Shown here: positions 1 through 5,806 of the stretch, in pieces
How the letters are laid out: each line of letters starts with the position of its first letter
Position numbering within the stretch: the stretch's first letter is position 1
Origin: Candidatus Fibrimonadales bacterium
GTDB lineage: Bacteria > Fibrobacterota > Fibrobacteria > Fibrobacterales > Fibrobacteraceae
NCBI GenBank assembly: GCA_009788135.1
Contig: WQSA01000044.1
Span: 1-11,684 of the forward strand
Direction: 5' to 3'
DNA length: 11,684 nt
Made by a program: the position numbers and the translations under genes
Notes under the pieces: model-generated
Seen by the model: only the letters and a program-made list of their open reading frames with translations
What the model was told of the DNA's origin: nothing
Database searches by the model: none

Positions 1-111
1 CACGTTTAGCATCGTTATGAGCGGTTCTTTCTCCTGCTCGTTTGCGAATGTTTTTTTGAACGGCATGTCCACCGTCAAATCGGCAAAGCATTCCTCGTTT
101 TCTTCGGCCAT
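1..111 (-). CDS. Rpn-family PD-(D/E)XK nuclease / putative transposase, N-terminal fragment (runs off the left edge)
   Basis: Only the first 37 codons are inside the window. The start is the ATG at 111-109: an AGGGAGGA ribosome binding site lies at 126-119, 8 nt upstream. A nearer ATG at 116 is out of frame and soon hits a stop. After an acidic leader the protein reads DMPFKKTFANEQEKEPLITMLN, which matches the opening of the Rpn/PDDEXK_2 family ('D.aFK.iFg.e.nkd.Li.fLN'). Members are RecA-independent recombination-promoting nucleases often annotated as transposases and commonly present in many copies per genome. The catalytic PD-(D/E)XK residues would lie beyond the edge, so activity cannot be judged. 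The gene is divergent from rpsU. The family call rests on a short but characteristic stretch. Confidence 0.7.
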   Translation of the reverse strand, partial: MAEENEECFADLTVDMPFKKTFANEQEKEPLITMLNV

Positions 112-158
112 AGCATGGTCCTCCCTTTTTAGTTACCTATTAGACGCTTTTTAAAAGA

Positions 159-172
159 TTTTTCCGGAAAAA
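159..172. repeat. 14-bp perfect palindrome TTTTTCCGGAAAAA
   Basis: This is a perfect inverted repeat with an A-rich left flank, lying between the divergent nuclease gene and rpsU. It sits 48 nt upstream of the nuclease start codon, inside that gene's probable promoter or leader, so it could be an operator. The arms have too few GC pairs for a good intrinsic terminator. Nearby are a second small palindrome, TGTTAACA (192-199), and a T-rich stretch with two CGCTTTTT units (209-224). Function is unknown. Confidence 0.35.
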
Positions 173-257
173 AACGACAAAAAAGCTAAAATGTTAACAA
201 CTGTTTACGCTTTTTGCGCTTTTTTCCAGATCTGATCTGCAATTAAGTGTTATTTCC

Positions 258-286
258 TTGACAAAATTTCTAAAATTTTCTATATT
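258..286 (+). promoter_or_regulatory. Sigma-70 promoter of rpsU-tatD
   Basis: A perfect -35 TTGACA (258-263), an exact 17-bp spacer and a -10 TATATT (281-286) are visible. The -10 is preceded by TTTTC, the extended form seen at other promoters in this window. Transcription would start near 293, giving a leader of about 24 nt that contains the rpsU ribosome binding site. Confidence 0.85.
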
Positions 287-316
287 TCTACCTGAATTTT
301 TAACCAGAGGACGCCT

Positions 317-526
317 GTGCTAGGAGTATTAGTAAAGCCAAATGAGTCTTTTGAAAAGGCTTTAAAGAGATTCACAAAATCTTGCGAAAAAAACGGTATT
401 ATTTCCGACGTAAAACAACGTCAACGCTTTGAAAAACCGTCTGAGAAAAAGAAACGCATTCACACATCCGCACGCCGCAAACTGCAAAAAGAACTCGCAG
501 AGCAGCATAAAAAACGCTTGTATTAA
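317..526 (+). CDS. rpsU: 30S ribosomal protein S21 (bS21)
   Basis: This 69-residue, strongly basic protein belongs to the small ribosomal subunit, where bS21 helps expose the 16S rRNA 3' end during initiation. It shows the family hallmarks: a V-K-x-N-E-x-F-x-x-A-L-x-R-F start, the R-F-x-K-S-C-E-K-x-G-I segment (residues 18-28), the F-E-K-P-S-E-K-K-K-R block (38-47) and a lysine/arginine-rich tail ending KKRLY. Length is normal for the family. The start codon is GTG (317-319), chosen because AGAGGA (306-311) lies 5 nt upstream and the family motif begins at once. The gene follows a consensus promoter and is 7 nt ahead of tatD, so the two are probably cotranscribed. Confidence 0.95.
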   Translation: MLGVLVKPNESFEKALKRFTKSCEKNGIISDVKQRQRFEKPSEKKKRIHTSARRKLQKELAEQHKKRLY

Positions 527-533
527 TGGTTAA

Positions 534-1292
534 ATGCCTTTTTTTATAGATACTCACTGTCATATAGACACAATTCTGGAATGGAATAAAGATTTCTCAC
601 TGGAACAAATGGAGCCTGCACCCGAAGCTATTATCCATGTAGCTTGCGATCCGGAAGATTTTAATTGGGGCAAAGAATTTCTGGCAAAAAAAGAGATAAA
701 TGGGATTAAACTTTACGGAGTTTTTGGAGTTCACCCTCTGGTAGCGGAAAATTTCAGCGAAGACATTGAAATACCCAAAGCGCTTGCTCTGGGCGAAATA
801 GGGCTTGATTACCATTACAAAGGATACAGCGCCGATTTGCAGAAAAAAGTCTTTCTAAAACAATTGGAAATAGGATTGAAAGCCGGTTTGCCCTTTGTTT
901 TTCATCTGCGAGAGGCTGAAAACGATGCTTTTGAGATTCTGCGGCAAATAGACAGCGAAGATATAAAAGCCCATATTCACTGCTACACGGGCACGCCAGA
1001 ATTCGCTCAGAAGGTTTTATCCTTGAAAGGAAACTATTTTTTCGGCTTTACAGGCGCAGTGACCTTTGACAAAACCGCAACAATTAGAGAAGCCGCAGCC
1101 TCCATACCATTGAACAAAATTCTGCTGGAAACCGATGCTCCCTATCTTGCTCCCGTGCCTTTCAGAGGCAAAACATGCACACCGGCCATGATTCCTCAAA
1201 TAGCGCAAGTCCTGGCAAAAGTAAAAGAAGTCTCAATTGACGAGATTTTCAAGGCTTGCAGGGAGAATACACGTGAAATGTACGGTATTTAG
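534..1292 (+). CDS. tatD: TatD-family metal-dependent hydrolase (3'-5' DNase / D-aminoacyl-tRNA deacylase type)
   Basis: This is a 252-residue cytoplasmic TIM-barrel amidohydrolase-fold enzyme. All expected metal ligands are present: the HxH pair in DTHCH (His8, His10), Glu88 in ALGEIGLDYHY, His124 in FVFHLREA, His149 in HIHCYTG and Asp201 in LLETDAPYLAP. GVHP (residues 65-68) is also typical. Family members act as Mg-dependent 3'-5' nucleases in DNA repair and quality control, and some as D-aminoacyl-tRNA deacylases; the sequence does not separate these roles. The ATG at 534 lacks a Shine-Dalgarno sequence, and the ATG at 526 is closed by an early stop, so translation is probably coupled to rpsU, 7 nt upstream. 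The stop overlaps the stop of the convergent gene by 4 nt. Confidence 0.93.
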   Translation: MPFFIDTHCHIDTILEWNKDFSLEQMEPAPEAIIHVACDPEDFNWGKEFLAKKEINGIKLYGVFGVHPLVAENFSEDIEIPKALALGEIGLDYHYKGYSADLQKKVFLKQLEIGLKAGLPFVFHLREAENDAFEILRQIDSEDIKAHIHCYTGTPEFAQKVLSLKGNYFFGFTGAVTFDKTATIREAAASIPLNKILLETDAPYLAPVPFRGKTCTPAMIPQIAQVLAKVKEVSIDEIFKACRENTREMYGI

Positions 1293-1630
1293 TCTTCTTC
1301 CTCATCCGGGAATAGCTTGAAGAATGCTTTTCTTTGCTCGCTGAACAAGTGCAATACCTGGTTTTGCTCAAATTGCTCTCGGTCTATATTTTGCATAAAA
1401 TAAGGCTCCAGAACAAAACTGCGACTCATAATTTGCTTTTTCACCACATCTGATATCTCATTGTAATTGGACCACAATATATATATAGCGCCTATAGGCA
1501 TTTGCGAAAAAATGGTAACATCTGCCAATACCGCCTGATTGGCAGAAGAAGTGTCAGCTTCCTGAACACCGGCATTCTGGGCAAAAACGGCTGAAAAACC
1601 GAGAAATATTAAAAATATCAACAGGCGCAT
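1289..1630 (-). CDS. Small secreted protein of unknown function (113 aa)
   Basis: I do not recognise a family. The N-terminus is a clear Sec signal peptide: M-R-L-L, a hydrophobic core (residues 4-16) and a likely signal peptidase I site after Ala17 (V-F-A|Q). The mature protein of about 96 residues is polar, has no cysteine and no second obvious membrane segment, and ends in an acidic tail (P-D-E-E-E-D). No ribosome binding site precedes the ATG, but TAAATT (1642-1637) lies exactly 6 nt upstream, the geometry of a leaderless mRNA. The gene lies just downstream of the candidate structured RNA on the same strand and could be read by transcripts that pass through it. Its stop overlaps the tatD stop. 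The signal peptide and unbroken frame support a real gene. Confidence 0.7.
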   Translation of the reverse strand: MRLLIFLIFLGFSAVFAQNAGVQEADTSSANQAVLADVTIFSQMPIGAIYILWSNYNEISDVVKKQIMSRSFVLEPYFMQNIDREQFEQNQVLHLFSEQRKAFFKLFPDEEED

Positions 1631-1636
1631 ACTTTG

Positions 1637-1650
1637 AATTTAGAAAAAAA
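1637..1650 (-). promoter_or_regulatory. T-tract plus -10-like element ahead of the secreted protein gene
   Basis: On the minus strand TTTTTTTC is followed by TAAATT (1642-1637), then 6 nt, then the ATG at 1630. The motif resembles those ahead of rpsU, secA and nifJ. With a usual 6-7 nt spacing transcription would start at or next to the start codon, giving a leaderless message. The same T-tract could act as the 3' end of the upstream RNA, so the two readings compete. Confidence 0.5.
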
Positions 1651-1651
1651 T

Positions 1652-1723
1652 GCACGCAGCCACCCAGTTCTCGCCTAAAGGGGAGATTATAGACAAAACC
1701 ACTTAGGATTTATCGCTACGTGC
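1652..1723 (-). repeat. Domain B of the tandem RNA element (72 nt)
   Basis: This is the second, promoter-distal copy. Terminal arms GCACGTAG (1723-1716) and CTGCGTGC (1659-1652) pair at 7 of 8 positions. It shares TAAATCCT (1712-1705), TCTAT (1693-1689) and CTCCCC (1685-1680) with domain A in the same order. A further helix, CCTAA with TTAGG, is possible in this copy only. Confidence 0.7.
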
Positions 1724-1739
1724 TAAAATCATTGAAGGA

Positions 1740-1805
1740 TACGCAGGCACCCCGAACTTATCAGGAGGGGAGCGATAGAGTGTCTTGAGGATTTACCACT
1801 GCGTA
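1740..1805 (-). repeat. Domain A of the tandem RNA element (66 nt)
   Basis: This is the first, promoter-proximal copy. Terminal arms TACGCAG (1805-1799) and CTGCGTA (1746-1740) form a perfect 7-bp inverted repeat. TAAATCCT lies at 1795-1788 and CTCCCC at 1772-1767, the latter pairing with GGGG across a 13-nt loop. The copies differ by substitutions and short indels, so this is an old rather than a fresh duplication. Confidence 0.7.
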
Positions 1806-1814
1806 CCCAGTCCA

Positions 1815-1843
1815 TATATAGAAATTTTTTTGAATTTTGTCAA
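1815..1843 (-). promoter_or_regulatory. Consensus sigma-70 promoter driving the structured RNA
   Basis: On the minus strand a perfect -35 TTGACA (1843-1838), an exact 17-bp spacer and a -10 TATATA (1820-1815) preceded by TTTC. The predicted start is at 1808-1806 (GGG). Its quality equals that of the rpsU promoter, and it points away from the glycosyltransferase gene, toward the tandem repeats. Confidence 0.75.
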
Positions 1844-1878
1844 GGGCAAATTAAAAAAAAATCTATTTTTTTCCTTTT

Positions 1879-2964
1879 ATGTTAACTTTTTTCGTTTTTT
1901 TGCTAGCTTTGGCATATTCCGGGTTGATGATTTACCTTTGGCGTGGATTATTGTCTGAACCCAGATTTACAGAATTTAAGGATTTGCCAGATGTTTCAGT
2001 AATTATTCCCATGCGGAATGAGGAGGCTTTTATTGAAGTTACTTTGAACGCTTTGAAAGAACAAAAATATGCCGGGAAATGGGAAGCAATCGTTGTAAAT
2101 GACCGTTCTACGGACAAAAGCCCGGATATTGCGCGTAAATTCTGCGAAAACAACCCAAATTTTTCGGTTATAGACATTCCGCAAGACTCTCCGCAGATAG
2201 CTTCTCCAAAAAAAAGAGCTATGAATGCCGGCTTCTTGGCCGCAAAAGGCGAATTCTTGCTGATAGCAGATGCAGACTGCGTTCCGCCACCCAATTGGCT
2301 TGCTTCAATGGCAGCTTGCTATGCAAGCGGAGCTTCGGTGGTACAGGGTTCAAAGGCGAACAACGGCAGCAATCGTTTTTTGCACTCCTATCAAAAGCTG
2401 GAAACTCTTGGCTTTACGCTTATAGAAGCGGCTGGATTCAATCGCAATAAACCGATTTTGGCAAGCTCTGCGTCCATTGGCTACAGCAAAGAGTTATTTT
2501 TCAAGTGCGGCGGCTTTGAAGGTCTTTACGATTTGACTTCCGGCGATGACGATATGCTAATTCATAGAATGGCTAAGATAGAAGGAACGAAGTTTGCCTA
2601 TAATTGGGACCCAAGCTCAATTATGCCAACCGCTCCGGTGGACTCCTGGAAAGCACTGTTACAGCAGAGGGCGCGCTGGGGAAGCAATGGAGCAAACTAT
2701 GAGAGCAAGGCGTACAGCGCTTTTCTGTTTTGCATTTATGCTTTTTTTGCAAGTCTATTTATTTTGCCCTGGATTTGCTGGCAGCTTTTCTTATTCTTTT
2801 TCGCAATAAAGTTTCTCGCAGATTTTTTGCTGCTATACAGAGGAGCGGCTCGCTTGAAATCCGTAAAACTTTTGTGGTGCTTGCCTTTGGTTGAGTTGAT
2901 TCAAATTCCGCTTTTCACCGCTGCCGTGCCGCTTGGGATGTTGGGGTGGTATAAGTGGAAGTGA
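1879..2964 (+). CDS. Membrane-anchored family 2 glycosyltransferase
   Basis: This 361-residue inner-membrane enzyme would transfer sugar from a nucleotide-sugar to an envelope or polysaccharide acceptor. One N-terminal membrane helix (residues 2-21) precedes a GT-A domain: V-S-V-I-I-P-M-R-N-E-E (39-49), the nucleotide-binding N-D-R-S-T-D (74-79), the metal-binding DAD (131-133), the S-G-D-D-D acidic motif (221-225) and QxxRW (263-267). Two or three hydrophobic helices follow (about 280-318 and 331-357). The layout resembles processive GT2 enzymes and a glycosyltransferase group I recall as common in Bacteroidota and Chlorobiota; sugar and acceptor cannot be predicted. The ATG lacks a Shine-Dalgarno sequence. 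A T-rich leader with TATTTT at 1864-1869 may be a weak -10. The gene ends 21 nt before secA, so cotranscription is possible. Confidence 0.88.
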   Translation: MLTFFVFLLALAYSGLMIYLWRGLLSEPRFTEFKDLPDVSVIIPMRNEEAFIEVTLNALKEQKYAGKWEAIVVNDRSTDKSPDIARKFCENNPNFSVIDIPQDSPQIASPKKRAMNAGFLAAKGEFLLIADADCVPPPNWLASMAACYASGASVVQGSKANNGSNRFLHSYQKLETLGFTLIEAAGFNRNKPILASSASIGYSKELFFKCGGFEGLYDLTSGDDDMLIHRMAKIEGTKFAYNWDPSSIMPTAPVDSWKALLQQRARWGSNGANYESKAYSAFLFCIYAFFASLFILPWICWQLFLFFFAIKFLADFLLLYRGAARLKSVKLLWCLPLVELIQIPLFTAAVPLGMLGWYKWK

Positions 2965-2965
2965 G

Positions 2966-2976
2966 TTTTCTATATT
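2966..2976 (+). promoter_or_regulatory. -10 element (TTTTCTATATT) ahead of secA
   Basis: TTTTC followed by TATATT (2971-2976) lies just after the glycosyltransferase stop and 9 nt before the secA ATG. It is identical to the -10 region of the rpsU promoter. No good -35 is seen 17 bp upstream. Transcription from here would leave a leader of only about 3 nt, and no Shine-Dalgarno sequence lies between it and the ATG. Confidence 0.55.
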
Positions 2977-2985
2977 ACTACCCCT

Positions 2986-5763
2986 ATGGGAATGTTCGAC
3001 AAATTGCTTTATAAAATGTTTGGCACGCCGCATGCGCGAAAAGTTAAACGCTTGCAGCCAACTCTTGAATCTATTTGCGCAAAACTTGCAGATTTTCAGA
3101 AATTAACCGATTCCGAGCTTGCCGCAAAAACCTCTGAATTCAGGGAACTTCTAAAAAATGGGCAAACCCTGGAAGACATAATGGTAGATGCGTTTGCCGT
3201 TAGCCAGGAAGCCTGCGATAGACGACTCGGCATTTTCAATGTTTTTGACCCGCAATACGAATTCGATTTTTCAAAACTCTCCGAGCCACGGCAAAGAGAA
3301 GCGGAGTCCGCAAAGGAACTCCTCTCAAACGGAACCTTTGAGTGGGAGGTTCATCTTTCAGCGGAATTCTACGCAGAAATTCGCAACCTTTACCCGGAAT
3401 CCGTAAAACCATTCAGAATGATGCCCTTTCCTGTGCAAATAATAGGCGGATTAATCCTGCACGAGGGCGCAATCGCAGAAATGGCCACCGGAGAAGGAAA
3501 AACCCTTGCCGCAGCTTGCCCAGTGTACTTAAATGCTCTTTCCGGAGACGGAGTCCACGTTGTAACAGTCAACGATTACCTTGCCGGGCGTGATGCAAAA
3601 TATATGGGCAGGGTCTATAAATTCCTGGGATTGCAGGTGGGGCTTATAATTCACGGGCTGAACAACGAACAGCGCAGAACAAGCTATAATTCCGATGTTG
3701 TCTATGGCACAAACAACGAATTCGGCTTTGACTACCTGCGCGACAATATGGCTATTCAAAAAGAAGACCTTGTGCAAAGAGTCCTCAATTATTGCATAGT
3801 TGACGAAGTGGATTCAATTCTAATAGACGAGGCTCGCACTCCACTGATCATTTCCGGAGCGGCAGAAGACGCAACCGATAAATACCGCAAAGTAAACGAT
3901 TTGGTAAAACGCCTTAAAAAAGACGAAGACTATACCGTGGACGAAAAGAACAAGAATGTGCAAATAACCGAGAAAGGCGTAAACAAAATTGAGTCCATAA
4001 TGGGCTTTAAAGGGCTTTACGGAGAACAGGCAGACTGGGTGCATTATATTTTGCAAGCGCTAAAAGCCCACAATGTCTTTGTAAAAGACGTGGATTACAT
4101 AGTCAGAGACGGCGAAATTGTGATTGTTGACGAAAATACGGGCCGTTTAATGGAAGGTCGCCGCTATTCGGAGGGCATTCACCAGTCAATTGAAGCCAAG
4201 GAAAATGTGCAAATTCGCAGGGAAAACCAAACCCTTGCTACCATCACATTCCAAAACCTGTTCCGCATGTACAAAAAACTCTCTGGCATGACCGGCACGG
4301 CAGAGACCGAAGCCACGGAATTTTTGAAAATATACAATATGCCAACCTGGGTTATACCCACGCACAAACCCTGCGTTCGAGACGATATGCAAGACCAGAT
4401 TTATAAAACTTCCGATGCAAAATGGAGAGCTATTGTAGCAGACATAAAAGACAGGCACGAAAAGGGGCAACCGCTTCTGGTTGGAACAATATCGGTTGAA
4501 AAATCTGAAAAACTATCTAAATTGCTGCGAATCGAGGGCATTCCCCACGATGTTTTGAATGCTAAAAACCACGGAAGAGAAGCTGAAATAATCCAGTTTG
4601 CAGGGCATAAGGGAAAAGTTACCGTTGCCACAAACATGGCTGGCCGCGGAACGGATATAGCTCTGGGCCCCGGGGTTGTGGAGCTTGGAGGCTTGCACGT
4701 TCTGGGCACGGAAAGGCACGAAAGCCGCCGTATAGACAATCAGCTGAGAGGTCGTTCGGGCAGGCAGGGAGATCCGGGTTCCTCGCAATACTATTTATCG
4801 CTGGACGATGATTTGATGAGAATCTTTGGCGGCGACAATGTTAAGAAGATAATGGACAGATTCGGGTTCAAGGAAGACGATGTAATTGAGCATCCTTGGG
4901 TTACAAAGAGCGTTCGCAATGCCCAGCGCAGAATTGAGGGGCAGAATTTTGACGCTCGCAAGCATTTGCTGGACTACGATAATGTTATGAACGAGCAGAG
5001 AAAGGTGATTTATTCTTTGCGCCGCCGCATTTTGATGGGCGAAGACATCAAATCCGAGATTGCAAACCGCTTGGAAGATTCCGCTGATATTAAAGTGAGC
5101 AAATATGTTACGCCTGATTCTTATCCTGAAACCTGGGATATGGAAGGGCTTAAAACGGATTTGCTGCGCAGCGTTGGTTTAGAATATAACCCTGAGCAGG
5201 AGAAGTTGGCCGGCATGACTGCCGATCAGATTTTGGATGAGATTATCAAGTTGTATAAGGCACGTTATGAAAAATTGGGAACAATGGTTCCGCCTGAGGA
5301 TTTTGCTCGTTTTGAGCGGCATGTTCTTTTGCATTCCATAGACTCTCAATGGAAAGAGCATCTTTACGGCATGGACAGTTTGCGCGATGCAACACGTTTC
5401 CACGGCTATGCTCAGAGAGATCCGCTTATTGTGTATAAGGGCGAAGGTTTCAAGATGTTCCAGGAGTGTTTGGAGACCATAGCTACCAACACGATTATGG
5501 GCATTCTGAATGTTCGCGTTGAGGTAAACGGCCAGTCAATCCCATTGGCGGCGGCTCCAATTCCTAAAAAGCCAACTATGACTTTTGAAAATCGCAACGC
5601 CGCTGGCGAAACTGTTCCTCCTGCTGGCACACGGCAGCCACAACAGCAGCAGCGCCAACAAGCAAAGCCAGCTCAAGTGGTAAATCAAATGCCAAAGGTT
5701 GGTCGAAACGACCCTTGCCCATGCGGAAGCGGAAAGAAGTATAAGCTGTGCCACGGGGGATAG
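2986..5763 (+). CDS. secA: Preprotein translocase ATPase SecA
   Basis: This 925-residue motor drives unfolded preproteins through SecYEG. The order is normal: Walker A M-A-T-G-E-G-K-T (166-173), V-H-V-V-T-V-N-D-Y-L-A (189-199), Walker B DEVD (273-276), preprotein cross-linking domain within about 260-400, GMTGTA (434-439), V-A-T-N-M-A-G-R-G-T-D-I (547-558), arginine-finger region Q-L-R-G-R-S-G-R-Q-G-D (586-596), scaffold and wing domains, a Gln/Pro-rich linker (about 875-900) and a C-terminal zinc SEC-C motif (Cys911, Cys913, Cys922, His923) for SecB or ribosome contact. Between the conserved N-terminal L-G (81-82) and the P-F-P-V-Q-I-I-G-G segment (147-155) there are about 65 extra residues relative to E. 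coli. That insertion and the EMATGEGKT form resemble Bacteroidota SecA. ATG 2986 was chosen; ATG 2992 is possible. Neither has a ribosome binding site. Confidence 0.98.
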   Translation: MGMFDKLLYKMFGTPHARKVKRLQPTLESICAKLADFQKLTDSELAAKTSEFRELLKNGQTLEDIMVDAFAVSQEACDRRLGIFNVFDPQYEFDFSKLSEPRQREAESAKELLSNGTFEWEVHLSAEFYAEIRNLYPESVKPFRMMPFPVQIIGGLILHEGAIAEMATGEGKTLAAACPVYLNALSGDGVHVVTVNDYLAGRDAKYMGRVYKFLGLQVGLIIHGLNNEQRRTSYNSDVVYGTNNEFGFDYLRDNMAIQKEDLVQRVLNYCIVDEVDSILIDEARTPLIISGAAEDATDKYRKVNDLVKRLKKDEDYTVDEKNKNVQITEKGVNKIESIMGFKGLYGEQADWVHYILQALKAHNVFVKDVDYIVRDGEIVIVDENTGRLMEGRRYSEGIHQSIEAKENVQIRRENQTLATITFQNLFRMYKKLSGMTGTAETEATEFLKIYNMPTWVIPTHKPCVRDDMQDQIYKTSDAKWRAIVADIKDRHEKGQPLLVGTISVEKSEKLSKLLRIEGIPHDVLNAKNHGREAEIIQFAGHKGKVTVATNMAGRGTDIALGPGVVELGGLHVLGTERHESRRIDNQLRGRSGRQGDPGSSQYYLSLDDDLMRIFGGDNVKKIMDRFGFKEDDVIEHPWVTKSVRNAQRRIEGQNFDARKHLLDYDNVMNEQRKVIYSLRRRILMGEDIKSEIANRLEDSADIKVSKYVTPDSYPETWDMEGLKTDLLRSVGLEYNPEQEKLAGMTADQILDEIIKLYKARYEKLGTMVPPEDFARFERHVLLHSIDSQWKEHLYGMDSLRDATRFHGYAQRDPLIVYKGEGFKMFQECLETIATNTIMGILNVRVEVNGQSIPLAAAPIPKKPTMTFENRNAAGETVPPAGTRQPQQQQRQQAKPAQVVNQMPKVGRNDPCPCGSGKKYKLCHGG

Positions 5764-5766
5764 AAG

Positions 5767-5778
5767 TTTTTCTAAATT
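5767..5778 (+). promoter_or_regulatory. -10 element (TTTTTCTAAATT) of nifJ
   Basis: A T-tract and C followed by TAAATT (5773-5778) sit in the 43-nt gap between secA and nifJ. The predicted start near 5785 leaves a leader of about 22 nt that includes the GGAGA ribosome binding site. No convincing -35 is visible, so the promoter may rely on the extended -10. Confidence 0.55.
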
Positions 5779-5797
5779 AACTTCACAATTCTTTTTC

Positions 5798-5802
5798 GGA
5801 GA
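5798..5802 (+). promoter_or_regulatory. Ribosome binding site fixing the nifJ start
   Basis: GGAGA lies 4 nt before the ATG at 5807. It decides between this start and an in-frame ATG at 5699 that lies inside the secA zinc-motif codons and would add 36 residues unrelated to the family. Confidence 0.8.
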
Positions 5803-5806
5803 ACAT

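Larger units (their letters stand above)
1644..1808 (-). ncRNA. Candidate structured small RNA made of two tandem homologous domains (undescribed)
   Basis: A consensus promoter would start transcription at the GGG at 1808-1806, directly at the 5' arm of a helix. The RNA would hold two related domains, A (1805-1740) and B (1723-1652), joined by 16 nt, and would run into a U-tract at 1650-1644. Each domain can close on itself: UACGCAG with CUGCGUA in A, and GCACGUAG with CUGCGUGC (one mismatch) in B. The C-G pair near the end of helix B is U-A in A, a compensatory change. Shared inside both are UAAAUCCU, UCUAU and a CUCCCC/GGGUG hairpin with a 13-nt loop. The outermost arms can also pair with each other (8 bp, one G-U), which would give a closed rod about the size of 6S RNA. 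I match it to no known RNA family. It has no ORF. Confidence 0.6.

Noticed and set aside
1644..1650. Classical intrinsic terminator
   Set aside because: The U-tract directly follows a helix arm, but that helix closes a loop of over 50 nt instead of a short hairpin, and the same T-tract is part of the promoter motif seen elsewhere in the window.
1652..1805. tRNA or tRNA-like genes in the tandem repeats
   Set aside because: The unit length (66-72 nt) and 7-bp terminal helix fit, but there is no D arm, anticodon stem or TTCRANT loop, and the hairpin loop is 13 nt. No CCA-type end is present.
1652..1805. CRISPR array
   Set aside because: There are only two degenerate copies, with internal hairpins and one 16-nt spacer. 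No cas genes are nearby.
1837..1865. Plus-strand promoter TTGTCA with a -10 for the glycosyltransferase
   Set aside because: TTGTCA is the reverse side of the minus-strand TTGACA box region, and no good -10 sits 16-18 bp downstream; TATTTT at 1864 is 21 bp away. Too weak to list.
1932..2294. Long antisense open frames inside the glycosyltransferase, secA and nifJ
   Set aside because: They lie opposite well-supported genes, lack ribosome binding sites and show no family motifs; they are shadows of coding sequence.
5699..5806. In-frame upstream extension of nifJ starting at 5699
   Set aside because: It overlaps the secA zinc-motif codons, has no ribosome binding site and adds 36 residues unlike any PFOR N-terminus. 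The ATG at 5807 has GGAGA and gives the usual length.
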